Below, in pieces: positions 1 through 11,973 of a DNA stretch of 64,000 nucleotides (the stretch's first letter is position 1; every line of letters begins with the position of its first letter). Source of the stretch: Camillea tinctor (Eukaryota; Ascomycota; Sordariomycetes; Xylariales; Xylariaceae); assembly GCA_022578605.1 (NCBI GenBank), contig MU394076.1, positions 464,635-528,634 of the forward strand, written 5' to 3'. Under the pieces are notes generated by a model. It had not been told where the DNA came from. It was given only the letters and a program-made list of their open reading frames with translations, and ran no database searches. The position numbers were made by a program, and so were the translations under genes.

Positions 1-1902
1 GCCGCTAGTAACGGTCGATATGATGAGCCCATGATCAGCCCTACTTCACCTGCCCCTAGAGTCAGCTCGAACAATTCTCACACCCGCACACTAGAGCGTG
101 CTTCTACAGTTGGCAGCTCTGAATACCATCCTGGCTACATCTCTGGTGACGAGGACGATACCGACTCCAAGACCGATACGCCCTTTGATTCTTTCCGCAC
201 CGTGGCATCGGTTGGCAGAAGAACCCTGGATAGTCCACTTGAGTGCATGTTCGACGAATCACCGCCCAGCACGGCAGGCAATAATACCAAACCGAAACGG
301 TTATCTATCCAGGAGATACTTGGTCCCACGTATGACGGTGGAAATAAGATCATGGAAGAAGACGAAGGCCTCTCTACCCCCGTACGTGCAACCTACGAGG
401 TTGCTAAAGTGCATTTCTCTAACCCCAGTGTTTCGGACGAGCACGATACCCGGCATCACCTTACCCCGGCCGACTTCGACTTCCCAAAGGACTATAGCCG
501 GTTGTCTCTAGACGACGAAGATGATTTGGACTGGGCCAGGGATGACGATGTCGAGATATATAACCACTTGTCCCCGCCCAGCTCCATGAACTCTCGGCGC
601 GGTAGTCCCAGCCTTAGGATGGCGCTAGGCGACATTAGTGGCAATAAGAAGACCGATGTGCGTTTCGACGTTGCTAGTGAACGGCCACGGAGTACTCTCT
701 TCGACTGGGCAGAGCCTCCTGCTCATGATAAGTACGACGGCGATGGTAGTTATTCGTACCGCCCAAAGACAGTTCATGGGAAGCAGGAACTCGATGTCAG
801 AGGTGGACGTTCGGCTAATCGAAAGGGCCCTACCGCGGCCCATGTGAGAAGTCAAAGCGTTCCTATCGTACCTGATCAGCCCGACACGAGCAAATCGACG
901 GCAAAATTCGGAACGTGGGGCCTAAGCAAGAAGAACGTGAGCGAAGATTGGGACGATGATTTCGAGTTCGACGAAGAAGACGATCTAGACCCGCTCGCCG
1001 GCCAGAAGGACGAGAATGGGTTCTCGATGGTAGTTCCAGCGTCGATACAAGCAACCCAGCCCACAGTCAAGGCCCATTCAGGACAGATCCGCGAATTATC
1101 GCTGCTCGTTAATGATCTCAAGCGCCTCTATCGACTAGGCCGTGATATGGACATGCTCCACGGGCCATCCACCAAGCTTTGGCAGGAAGCAGAGGGTATT
1201 ATTGCATTAGCTTCCCCTGACGAAGAGGATCCTCCTGCCGATAACTCTGCCAACCCTGAGCCAGACTTCGACGATGCCCGCTTCATCGATCAAGGCTTTG
1301 ATGGTGCTTCACTTGACGATTTCGAGCATTCAAGGACCCCCGAGAGCCAGCGTAATATGGTAGTTCGGGATCGATCCTTCCCCAGGCGTCGGTCTGTATT
1401 CTCTCCAGAGGATGATATCTTCGGGACATGGGATCAAGTCGACGATGATGCAGCGCCCCGCAGTCCGAGAGCCCTTGAAAGTCCACTTGACGCAGTCGAG
1501 CCAAGATCTTCGAGTGTCGCTAGGTCTGTGATGGATTGCATGCAGTCGCAATGTGCCAGGTCCAATGGAGAGGATGACAACAAACCTTCCAGCGGGAAAG
1601 TGAACTTCGATACCAACAGCCTGAAGGAACTCGTCAAAAGGGCAAGTGAACTGCGGGATGGCTTATCAGACCTGGTCCGGAGAGCAGACCATATCGCCTC
1701 TAGTCCAGCAAAAACGCCAAAGCAGCATACCCGGTCAGATGGTAGCCCGGCCTTCACACGCGTCTTTGATTCGCCAGCGTCGAGTCCCGGCAAACGCATT
1801 CCTCAGAGCCACAGCGCCAGTTCCGTTATAAGTGGAAGCTCTATCAGCGCTTCCCCATCTAATGGGATTAGTCAACGCATGCAGATGATGACCGTCAGTT
1901 AA
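1..1902 (+). CDS. Acidic WDDDF-motif protein, 3' part; possibly Byr4/Bfa1-type septation regulator
   Basis: The reading frame is open from the first base, so the 5' end lies outside the window; the first in-frame ATG (position 31) is probably internal. About 633 residues are visible, rich in Ser, Pro, Asp and Glu and mostly disordered in appearance. Three stretches look ordered: a W-DDDFEF acidic motif at about residue 305, a helical segment beginning SGQIRELSLLVNDLKRL near residue 350, and a C-terminal helix LKELVKRASELRDGLSDLV. Short W-D-D-D-F motifs occur in the spindle-pole-body septation/mitotic-exit proteins Byr4/Bfa1 and Cdc11/Nud1. No leucine-rich repeats follow, which argues against Cdc11/Nud1. 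The family call is an inference from these motifs and remains tentative. Translation ends at TAA 1900-1902, and no intron is needed in the visible part. Confidence 0.5.
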   Translation, partial: AASNGRYDEPMISPTSPAPRVSSNNSHTRTLERASTVGSSEYHPGYISGDEDDTDSKTDTPFDSFRTVASVGRRTLDSPLECMFDESPPSTAGNNTKPKRLSIQEILGPTYDGGNKIMEEDEGLSTPVRATYEVAKVHFSNPSVSDEHDTRHHLTPADFDFPKDYSRLSLDDEDDLDWARDDDVEIYNHLSPPSSMNSRRGSPSLRMALGDISGNKKTDVRFDVASERPRSTLFDWAEPPAHDKYDGDGSYSYRPKTVHGKQELDVRGGRSANRKGPTAAHVRSQSVPIVPDQPDTSKSTAKFGTWGLSKKNVSEDWDDDFEFDEEDDLDPLAGQKDENGFSMVVPASIQATQPTVKAHSGQIRELSLLVNDLKRLYRLGRDMDMLHGPSTKLWQEAEGIIALASPDEEDPPADNSANPEPDFDDARFIDQGFDGASLDDFEHSRTPESQRNMVVRDRSFPRRRSVFSPEDDIFGTWDQVDDDAAPRSPRALESPLDAVEPRSSSVARSVMDCMQSQCARSNGEDDNKPSSGKVNFDTNSLKELVKRASELRDGLSDLVRRADHIASSPAKTPKQHTRSDGSPAFTRVFDSPASSPGKRIPQSHSASSVISGSSISASPSNGISQRMQMMTVS

Positions 1903-4900
1903 GGGTCGTCCCTTTGGATTACCTGCTGTCTACCATTATCCTCGATAATCCATAAACTTATGTTCCTGGTGGAACTGTATATGTTAAGATAATCTCTTTG
2001 ATTTCTGTCTCGCAGAGCTGGCACTGCATTCTTCGCTCCCCCCGTTTCTACTCGTGTAGGGGAGCGTGAATTTCTGTCAACATATCCCAAGACAATACTG
2101 TAATATGATACAAAGAGTGTTGCGTGCCGATGATACAGAGGATACTTGAACCGAGGACAACCTAGTTCCGGCATCTTTATGTGCTCATTGACAGTGGCAA
2201 ATACTGGATACACTTTGGTGTTAGCCGCCCTTACACCAATCAAGCTGGCTGTTTTCCGTCTACATCTTCTAATGCCGTTCTGATATTCCGCACTGCCCCG
2301 ATCGTCCAAGGATCACGATATACGCAACCTATAGACTTACGGAAGATAATGAATACGACTAATGACCCTCACCTCCCCCCAAACGAAAACTTGCATGACT
2401 CGACGGTTTCCATGCTTCCAGGAACAATCGCATGAAGGGATTGCACATAGACGATGGTTATGGCTAAGGCAGCGTACGAACACCAGCCCCCGAAGATACG
2501 ACGGGCATATTCTGTCCCTAGATCAGATGGGGGCACGCCTATGCCATGCCGCCCGTTCGAGCACGATTTTATGTAACAACCTGGTCATGGCCGGGTTAGA
2601 CGGAGCAAGAGCAATGAGAGTGGGCCCCAAGGCTCCTCTGGATGCTGGATGGGTTTCTCCTTAGTCCTCTTAATGAAATGGACGACTTACTGGGCTTCGT
2701 TGGCGCCTTTCGATACAACGAATACATCCCTCCCTAATGCGTTTCCAACCTACCTCTTCTACGATTGGGAGTAAATTGGCCGCACTTCAGTACAAAACAG
2801 AAAACGACGTTGACTTGGTTTATTGATCATTTTACTTCTTTCATCCCCCTTTTTTTATTTCTTGTTATTTCTTCTCCTTTGTTTTACAGGCGAAAACATG
2901 GCATGGCGAAACATGGCAAAGGGGGGACTGGCATACGGTACATAGGGGAGTCACAATGCATTTGTACAGGTAGACAGGGTTCTTTCTTATTTTTCTCCCT
3001 CGGTCTTGGGGTCTGGGGTTTTTAGGTTTCAGGACTATTCAAGGCCGGTTAGGTGAAGAGAAAACAAAAAGAAAGACCTAAAAAAGATGAAAATAAAAAA
3101 CCCAGACGGTTCAGGCCGACCTGGTAACGTTTTGTCTCAAGTACATACAAAAACACCACCGTCTTCGCTTCTTACTCTCCCTTCTTAATGTGCTTTGTTT
3201 AATATCATAAATATATATTTAATGATGGGCTTAGGTGGGCTACATAAGGATGGAAGTTTTTAAAGGGAGGTTTTGTGATTTACACTCGAGATTGGACAAC
3301 TAAATACTAGATTGAGACTTTGATTATACAACGCTTGCTCTACCAGACGCTTCCCTTGTGTCCCTCCCAATTCGGCAGTTTCGTGAATGATAACTCGTGG
3401 CTAATTAATTTTTATTATTATTATCATTTAGTTTATTCACTAGGCTAGCACTCGCGAAGGACTATGATAATGATCTGCTGTAACTAACCAATCCTAGCAT
3501 CACCTATATATGTATGTATACGTAAGGTCATGCTTCCGCATATGCTTACCTTACATTAGACAACCCTCTTTAGTTTTAAGGCTAGGTAAGTACTTAAGGC
3601 GGAGAGCAGCACGAGAGTTTATTTGCCTAGTATATAGGTAGCATACGGGCATCCACATAGAAGACGAGTGTTTCTGGTCCCAATATTTGAAAGGAAAGCA
3701 AGAACGTTTCGACTCATTATAAAACAGTTCAGTGTACCTATATTATCAAAGCCTCCACTGGTTCTCACTAGGCGTTATCTTATATATAGCCCCAGCCCCT
3801 TCGACTACATTGCGATTAATCGATCCTTGCAGTATTAAGGGAAGAAAGCACTGCAGAGATCAAACAAGTAGATCAAAAAATAAGCACATATAAAAGGGAA
3901 AAGAAAGACTGGCGTGTTTGTTGGTTTCTCGGCACGTGCCGAGAGCGGTCTCGACAAGAAGCGGTCCAAGTACTTTTATACCTACATAATGGGAATGGGA
4001 AGAGGTTAGGTAAGGAGTTTGGCATGTGGCACGGGCGATCGGATGTCCATGAAAAAAAAAAACCCCCCCATTTGAAAAGAAAAGGGGTTGGAGAGCCGGG
4101 TAGATACAGTAGATAGATCAAATCAGGTTGAATGACGTTCATCGAATACTTAGGGTATTAATTAGGTAGGTAGTTATTTTAATAGTAGGTACATATTTAC
4201 GTATCAATGTGTCCGTCTACCTATGTAAGTGCTGTAGTATGTACAACTGTATGTGCAACTACATACTATGTAGTTAGAAAATAGGTGGTACACATGTACA
4301 GATCCGTACACAGCAGCGTATATCGACTCCGGCATATATGCCTAGAGGTACCCAGCTAGGCAAGTTATTCTGGCCATAGCTTTTTGAGGAGAGAAGGAAA
4401 TTACGTTGGCGGCTGGCAACTGGGGATTGATCAATCTCCAGCCGACAAGTTAGATTAGGTAGGTACTACCTATGTCACGGTACACGCAATAACCATATTG
4501 TGCATGCAGGGCTCCTTAGGAAACAGAATAGAGTACAAGCATGAATCGTGCTATGGATTTAATCTATTGATTTACATTACAATACACTGATGCAAATTTC
4601 AGATATGTATATGACATCGGCATAGGTATATAGCAATCCGGGGATACTATGTAAAGTACCTACCTAGGTATGTAGTAGTAGTAGGTAAGTACCAAATGGA
4701 ATAACCTATGGATTTGTGAATGCAGATTAAAGTAATGGTAGGATAAATCAGTACCTAAGTACCTGAACCTATGCATGTAGGTAAGGAGCCAGCAGGAACA
4801 CGTCGTTGACCGCTTACTTACACTACATTAGGTACCTACCCACGATATTGTTGTTAAAGGCTACATACATATATATACGGTCTACACTACGCAGTACCGT

Positions 4901-5496
4901 CTTATATCAATCTAATGTAGGAAATATCAGAACATAAAATAAATTTATTGAATCATATGCATCCTCTCTCTCTCCTCTCATCAACCCCCGAATAAAGGGC
5001 GATGGGGCCAATTTGAATTAGAGTAGGTTGGTTTCTATAAGTTATTAGATAGTTTGATGATAGCGAAGTTGACAAGTCACGATGGTCACCAATCAGAAAA
5101 GGGGAAGGTTTGCCAAGCGATGGACCAATCAGAAAGAGTAAGTGGCCCGTGCATGGCGCGCCAGGTCAACAGCGAAGAGAGAAAGAGAAAAAAAAAAGAT
5201 AGACTAAAGCGGGGAGGCAGCGCTGGCAAGAGCAAAGTCCCCTGTCAACAATTGACCCGTGCCTTTCCTTTTTGGGATGTTCACCTCCAAGGCCAAAAAG
5301 CTGCCCTGAGCTAAACTTCTTCTCCCTCTCTTTCTCTCTCTCCCTCCAAAACAATTCATCACACCAACACACCGCTCCTCTTCCTCCTTCTTTTTACTTC
5401 TCAACAACCGCTGCCCTTTCTCGACATTCCATTCTTCGCTCATCCGGTGTATTCTCTTCCATATACCATATTCCAGCTTAATCAACCAACGCCAAA
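1903..5496. other. Intergenic, A+T-rich
   Basis: No convincing gene is seen in these 3.6 kb. Short open frames here lack the coding bias of the neighbours. The stretch is rich in TACCTA/TAGGTA motifs, for example at 4656-4670 and 4831-4840. The last 450 bp form the beta-tubulin promoter, listed separately. Confidence 0.6.
5089..5132 (+). promoter_or_regulatory. Two CCAATCAG boxes upstream of beta-tubulin
   Basis: CCAATCAG occurs at 5089-5096 and again at 5125-5132, 36 bp apart and about 365-410 bp before the beta-tubulin ATG. CCAAT is the binding core of the fungal HAP/CBC complex. A pyrimidine-rich tract at about 5317-5347 (CTTCTCCCTCTCTTTCTCTC-type) lies between the boxes and the ATG, as is common before start sites of strongly expressed filamentous-fungal genes. 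Function is inferred from motif and position only. Confidence 0.4.
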
Positions 5497-7555
5497 ATGC
5501 GTGAGATTGTAAGTTGAAAACAACATATTATATTCCATTCCTCCCTTTAGAAGAGAGACAGCCCAAGCGAGCACAGAAAAAAAGAACCCCTCCCTCCTTT
5601 TCTAGCTCTCCCTGCTATTATGGGTTGAGGAAGAGAGAGAGAGGTCCCCTTGAACGCGTCCTCAGCCAAAAAGAAAAAAAAAAGCCCCTGACTTTTTTTC
5701 TGCTTACCCCTCCATATGAAAACAACAACAAGCTCTCCTTAGCAACGAAGCAATGCAAAACATCATCAGCATCACTACGATAATAAGCACAATTGCATTC
5801 GCATCTAAATTCAATAATCACAAGCTAACCGCGTCTTTTTTCTGCTATATAGGTTCACCTTCAGACCGGTCAATGCGTAAGTAAACTGTTCCAACCACCA
5901 CGCCGATTGGCGCACTACCTACGATAAAATGCGAATACTCACATATTTCTTGTTTTTAGGGTAACCAAATTGGTGCTGCCTTTTGGTGTGTAGCTACCTC
6001 GGCCAAAACAACCGAATAGACGTGTATGGCATCAGAAATATTGACTCGCGCATCATAGGCAAACCATCTCTGGCGAGCACGGTCTCGACAGCAATGGCGT
6101 GTACGTACCTACCTATTCTCATGTCCTTGTTTACCCTCATCCCAATATGGCAATAGCAGTGGCATGCATGATACTGACCAATCTTCTACAGTTACAACGG
6201 AACCTCTGAGCTCCAGCTGGAGCGGATGAGCGTCTACTTCAACGAGGTAATGTGGCCGGATGACATGTAGATATACCGTATTGTGCCTAGTCTAACAGGA
6301 ATCGGTGTGCAGGCCTCCGGTAACAAGTATGTTCCTCGCGCCGTCCTCGTCGATCTCGAGCCCGGTACCATGGATGCCGTCCGTGCTGGTCCCTTCGGTC
6401 AGCTCTTCCGCCCGGACAACTTCGTTTTCGGTCAGTCTGGTGCTGGCAACAACTGGGCCAAGGGTCACTACACTGAGGGTGCTGAGCTGGTTGACAACGT
6501 TCTCGATGTTGTCCGTCGCGAGGCTGAGGGCTGCGACTGCCTCCAGGGCTTCCAGATCACCCACTCTCTCGGTGGTGGTACCGGTGCCGGTATGGGTACC
6601 CTTTTGATCTCCAAGATCCGTGAGGAGTTCCCCGACCGCATGATGGCCACCTTCTCCGTCGTTCCCTCTCCTAAGGTCTCCGACACCGTCGTCGAGCCCT
6701 ACAACGCCACCCTCTCCGTTCACCAGCTGGTTGAGAACTCGGACGAGACCTTCTGCATTGACAACGAGGCTCTGTACGACATCTGCATGCGTACCCTGAA
6801 GCTATCCAACCCCTCGTACGGTGACCTGAACCACCTGGTTTCCGCCGTCATGTCTGGTGTCACCACTTGTCTCCGTTTCCCTGGTCAGCTCAACTCTGAC
6901 CTGCGCAAGCTGGCTGTGAACATGGTGCCTTTCCCTCGTCTGCACTTCTTCATGGTCGGCTTCGCCCCCCTGACCAGCCGTGGCGCTCACTCTTTCCGTG
7001 CCGTCACCGTTCCCGAGTTGACCCAGCAGATGTTCGACCCCAAGAACATGATGGCTGCCTCCGACTTCCGTAACGGTCGCTACCTGACTTGCTCCGCCAT
7101 CTTGTAAGATATTATCTACTCTGGTTTGGTTTATGATCTGTCTCCTAACATTATGTTTCTTTAGCCGCGGTAAGGTCTCCATGAAGGAGGTCGAGGACCA
7201 GATGCGCAATGTGCAGAACAAGAACTCTTCCTACTTCGTTGAGTGGATCCCGAACAACGTCCAGACCGCCCTCTGCTCGATTCCTCCTCGTGGTCTCAAG
7301 ATGTCCTCTACCTTCGTTGGTAACTCGACTGCTATCCAGGAGCTGTTCAAGCGTGTTGGCGAGCAGTTCACTGCTATGTTCCGACGCAAGGCTTTCTTGC
7401 ATTGGTACACTGGTGAGGGTATGGACGAGATGGAGTTCACTGAGGCTGAGTCCAATATGAACGACTTGGTCAGTGAGTACCAGCAGTACCAGGATGCTGG
7501 TGTCGATGAGGAGGAAGAGGAGTACGGTGAGGAGGTTCCCGTTGAGGAGGAATAA
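5497..7555 (+). CDS. tub2: Beta-tubulin
   Basis: Beta subunit of the tubulin dimer that polymerises into microtubules. Seven exons join in frame: 5497-5508, 5853-5876, 5960-5985, 6059-6100, 6192-6246, 6313-7103 and 7165-7555, giving 446 residues, the usual length. The protein starts [21 protein letters not shown] is the tubulin autoregulation signal. The GTP-binding loop GGGTGAGMG is at residues 140-148, and the C-terminal tail is strongly acidic ([16 protein letters not shown]). The first three exons are only 12, 24 and 26 nt. By hand count residues 167, 198 and 200 are Phe, Glu and Phe, the forms found in benzimidazole-sensitive fungi. The gene stands alone, with a pyrimidine-rich leader suited to high expression. 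The call is certain; splice sites are inferred from frame continuity and family alignment. Confidence 0.98.
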
Positions 7556-8316
7556 ATGATATCCCCGGATATCTGGGCAGAACGACGACTTTTAGTATGT
7601 TGACGTGATGGGTGAGGTGGGCTTTCAGATTTCAGGCGATTCTTTTTGTCTTTTCTGTTGAACCCCCTTCCCATTTTCGGATCTTCTTCGTTCGCCCTCT
7701 TGGCCTTCAGTGGTTACCGCCTAATGGAATTGATCGGCTGTGACCGACTGGATGGTCCTGGGGGCTTTTAGATATACCTCTTGAGAGTCAGTCGTATGGA
7801 GAGAAGAAAAAAAGACGGGGGAGACATTATTCATCGCCCAATAGTGACAAGAAAAATGAATTGACTTTCTTGTACAAATAATACAACTAATATGCATCTA
7901 TCTTGTGAATCGTTTGTGATTTGACTACATTGTCTACGAAGCGTGAGATCTTTCTAGCTATTCATTAAATATCTCGGGATGACTGCGTCAAACACAAAGT
8001 TGAATGTTGACTACATAACGTAGCACCCCATAAGCACCTTTCAGCCCCTATTCTCCTAAAGGCTGAGTAATATCCATGCATAGGTTATATGTCAGCACTG
8101 CTAAGTAGCAAGTATAGCCCATCATGACTTTTGAGAAAGAAACAATTTGTGATAATTTTGAGAGAAAAAACATTTGTATAAATTCATAGGCTATCTCTCT
8201 GGCTATAAGGAAGCGAATCATGACATGATTTTAATGACATATATACATGTGTAGGTATCTATACACTCCGGTCACCGCACACACTTCTTAGCACATGCTA
8301 AACCAATTTTGCCTAC
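7556..8316. other. 3' flank between convergent beta-tubulin and nitrite reductase
   Basis: This A+T-rich stretch holds the 3' untranslated regions of the two convergent genes. No reading frame of interest and no recognisable structural RNA is seen. Confidence 0.6.
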
Positions 8317-11300
8317 CTACCACTCAACCGCCGCACCACCGCCACAGCCCAGCCCGGGGGGCAGCACCTCTACGGGCCTCCTAGCACTGCTGCTATTACC
8401 ATTGCCATTGCTGTGGCCATCGCTCCCCTTGACATCACCCGCCTTCTTGGCGCGCCGCCGCTTCTCCCGCGTGCCCCCGGCGCCGAACCCGAACTTCCGA
8501 TCCAGCTCGCCGAACGCCTCGTCGCGGCTGCGACTCTCCCCGGCGCGCACCCGCCAGCGCGACGTCCCGAGCGCGGCGTCGAGCTCGTCCACGGGCGGGA
8601 GCTTGACGTACACCATGCCGTCGGAGGCGCGCTCCTCCACCGCGAAGGTGGCGATGCTGAGGCTGGAGTCGGTGCGGCAGGATCCGCTGGAGAGGTCGAA
8701 GTTGCGCTTGTGGAAGGGGCAGGATATCCAAGGGGAGGGGGTTTGGTGGTTGGGGGAAGAGGAGGAGGAGGAGCAGGAGGATAGCGGGGGCGAGGGAGGC
8801 CTCACGTCCTGCCCGATGAGCCCGTCCGAGAGGGCGAAGGCCCGCTTGTGCGGACACATCTGCTGGGAGGCGTAGTAGCGGCCGCGGACGCGCCAGACGG
8901 CGAGCTGGGTGTCGCCGCGCTTGATGGTCGCGCTGATGCCGTTGGGGCGCTCGTCGGCGCCGGCGAAGTAGCTCGCCTCGAGGACGGGCTGCCAGGCGGT
9001 CGAGGACCAGCAGTCCTTGAGGCCGGCGAAGTCGACCGCGGCCGTCGGGGAGGTCGAGTCGTTGGGGGGCCAGAAGGCGGGCCGCGGCTGCCCGCGCTCG
9101 GCCTCCATCTCCACGCCTGCGACGCCCTCGTCCGTGTTGGCGAACTGCTTGAACTTCGACGCGATGGCCGGGTCGCGGATCGCCTCCGCCCACTCGTCGA
9201 AGTACGAGTCCACCAGCCCTTGCATCTGCGCCTCCAGCGCGCCGCAGATCCCCAGCCGGTCCTCCAGGATCACTTCCCGCAGGTACCGCAGCCCGCCCGG
9301 CAGCGCCTCGAGCCACGGCGCTGTTCGCTGCAGCTTGTCTGCCGTCCGGATGTAGAACATCAGGTACCGGTCCAGGATCGGGATCACCTCGGAGGGCGGC
9401 ACGTCCTTGGCTAGCAGCTCGGCGTGCCGCGGCTTGGCGCCGCCGTTGCCGGCTACGAAGATGTTGAACCCCTTTTCAGTGGCGATGAGGCCGAAACTAT
9501 GCTATGTTAGTTGTGTGCTAGGATTGTAAAGAGATGGTGGAGAGGGATAAAGTGGTGGAATAAGGTCAGGGTCCGAAAAAAAAGGGGGAGGGAAAAGGGG
9601 GGATAAAAAACAGACGTACTCTTTGCTCTGGGCCTCGGCACACTCACGAACACACCCACTAACACCACCCTTAATCTTGTGCGGGCTACGAATACTCTTA
9701 TATCTCTCCTCCACGCGAACAGCCATACCGACACTATCACCAACACCGAAGCGGCACCACGTAGAGCCGACGCAGCTCTTGACGGTGCGCAGGGACTTAG
9801 CGTAAGCGTGACCGCTCTCCATGCCCGCAGCGACGAGGCGCGCCCAAATGTCGGGCAGGTCCTGCTTGCGGGCGCCGAACATGTCGATGCGCTGGCCGCC
9901 GGTGATCTTCGTGTACAGGTTATACAGGCGGGCGACCTCGCCGATGGCGATGAGCCGGTCGGGCGTGATCTCGCCGGCGGGCACGCGCGGCACCACGGAG
10001 AAGGTGCCGTCGCGCTGGATGTTGCCGAGGAAGCGGTCGTTCGTGTCCTGCAGGCCGTGGGTGCGGGACCCCATGACGTGCGCATTCCACAGCGACGCCA
10101 GGATGCTGGCCACGGCGGGCTTGCAGGCCTCGCACCCGTCCGACGCCGCGTCGTTGCCCGCCTCCCGCGCCACGTCCGCGTACGTCTCGAGCCGCTTTAC
10201 CATGGCGATGCTGTACAGGTCCGCGCGCGAGTAGCTGAAGTGCGCGCACAGGTGGTTCGTCACCTCCGCGCCCGTGTCGCGCAGCGCCTTGGTGAAGATG
10301 CTCGTCACCAGCGGCATGCACCCGCCGCACCCCGTGCCCGCCTTCGTGCACGCCTTCACGTCGCCCACCGTCTTGCACCCGCCGTCCTTGACGCTCTTGA
10401 CCACGTCCCCCTTCGTCACGTTGTGGCACGAGCAGATCTGCGTGTCGTCGTCGAGGTCGTCGGCCCCGTCGTCCCCGTCCTTCTTCGCCCCCAGGATCAG
10501 CTGCGCCGGCGGCACCGCAAGCTCCTTCTGGCTCTTCACCATCGGCACCAGCTTCACGTAGTCGCTCGTGTCGCCGATCATCATCCCCCCCAGCAGGTAC
10601 TTGCCGTCCGCCGTGAAGAGGTACTTCTTGTACACCTGCGCGAAGGGGTCCTTGTACGTGAGCGCCTTGACGGCAGCGGCGTCGCGCCCTTCTGCTTTCC
10701 GCCGGGCCTTGGCGGGCAGCGCGCTGGGCCCGTCGCGGTCCGCGAAGAAGTCGCCGAAGCTGGCGACGTCGACGCCGAGCAGCTTGAGCTTCGTGCTCAG
10801 ATCCGGTCGCTTGAAGGCCCGGGGCTGGTGCAGCTTGGCTTGCGTGAGGTTGAAGGATAGCACGTCGGCCATCTCGACGCCCGGCGCGATGAGCCCGAAG
10901 GTCTGGTTCTCCCAGCTCGCGCACTCGCCGATCGCGTATATATCCGGGACGCTCGTGCTCAGGTCGTTCTTGACGAGGATGCCGCCGCCGCGCTCCGCAC
11001 ACTCGATGCCGGCGCTTCTAGCGAGGCTGTCCCGCGCCCGCACGCCGATGGCGAAGCACACGGTGGAGCAGTCCATCTCCTCGCCGTCCTCGAAGACCAC
11101 CCCGGTCACGTTGTTGCCCTCGTCCGTTTTTATCCTACCCACGCGCCTGCTCAGGAGAATGTCGATCCCCATTTCCGTGACCTTCTCGACCACCAGGCCC
11201 CCGGCCTCGGCATCGAGCTGCCGGCTCAGCACCCATCTGTTCCGCTCCACCAGCTTGACCTTCTCGTAGCAGTTCAGGTCCATCATGGCGTTCGCGGCTT

Positions 11301-11973
11301 CGAGACCCAGCAGCCCGCCGCCAACGACCATGCCGGTAGTGCCCTTGTGCTGATCGCCGAAGGCTATCAGTCTCTGAAGGTCATCGACGGTGCGGTAGAC
11401 AAAGACTCCGTTCGCGTCATGGCCTGGCGTGTATCGCGGAAGAACGGCATCCGAGCCGGTTGCCAGAACCAGGATGTCGTAGGAGACGACGTCGCCATTG
11501 GCACAGCTCACCGTCTTGTTCGCCGAGTCGATCCCCGTGACCAGGGTGTTCAGGTGGTAGTTGAGTTTGCTGTCAGGTGCTTGTGAATCGTACTAGTTGG
11601 AGTGTTTCGTTCTGCTGTTAGTCCACGGGGGTAGATCCTTGGGGATGAGGGGTCATGTTGAGTCCGTAGGGCAACTCACCCATTCTTTCGGGTTTAAGTA
11701 GAGGCTCTCGACCTTTCTGTGGCCGAAGAAACTCGTGAGCCCGACGCGGTTGTATGCGAGGTGCGGCTCGTCCCCGATAACCACGACGTCATATTCACGG
11801 GCTCTGGCATCCAGTTTCAAGAGTTTCTCTCTAGATTTCTGTTAGAATAAGATAGATGCTTGAGGGGTGGCGATTCATTTGCTCGTTCGCCAAGCAGCCA
11901 CTTACATAAAAGCGATGCCGACCATACCCAAGCCGACTACGACCACTTTGGTTCTCTTGCCGGTGGCGGCCAT
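8317..11973 (-). CDS. niiA: Nitrite reductase [NAD(P)H], siroheme enzyme
   Basis: Assimilatory nitrite reductase, reducing nitrite to ammonium with NAD(P)H in the cytosol. Four exons on the minus strand, 11973-11906, 11830-11680, 11592-9620 and 9496-8317, give 1123 residues, normal for the family. In order: FAD/NAD(P)-binding half starting with GLGMVGIAF near residue 14; a BFD-like [2Fe-2S] segment (CSCH ... CGGC); a second Cys pair (CEAC); the NIR/SIR siroheme-[4Fe-4S] domain with CVGSTWC and GCVREC; then a Rieske-like domain with CPHKRAF and CPFHKRNF. A 25-codon Pro/Ser-rich insertion (8731-8805) separates the two Rieske Cys/His pairs. No usable AG acceptor removes it, so it is kept as coding. 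The chosen ATG directly precedes the Rossmann strand and has a good context (GACATGGCC). No nitrate reductase or transporter gene is adjacent. Equivalent to niiA/nit-6. Confidence 0.97.

Noticed and set aside
2181..2664. Two overlapping 84- and 100-codon frames downstream of the first gene
   Set aside because: No coding bias, no motif and overlapping in different frames; chance open frames.
8435..9316. 293-codon minus-strand frame inside nitrite reductase
   Set aside because: It is an out-of-frame reading of the GC-rich Rieske and sirohaem region, Arg/Ala/Gly repeats only.
9679..10860. 393-codon plus-strand open frame opposite nitrite reductase
   Set aside because: It is the antisense shadow of a GC-rich gene; it is Arg/Val/Ala/His-rich, without motifs, while the opposite strand encodes intact enzyme domains.
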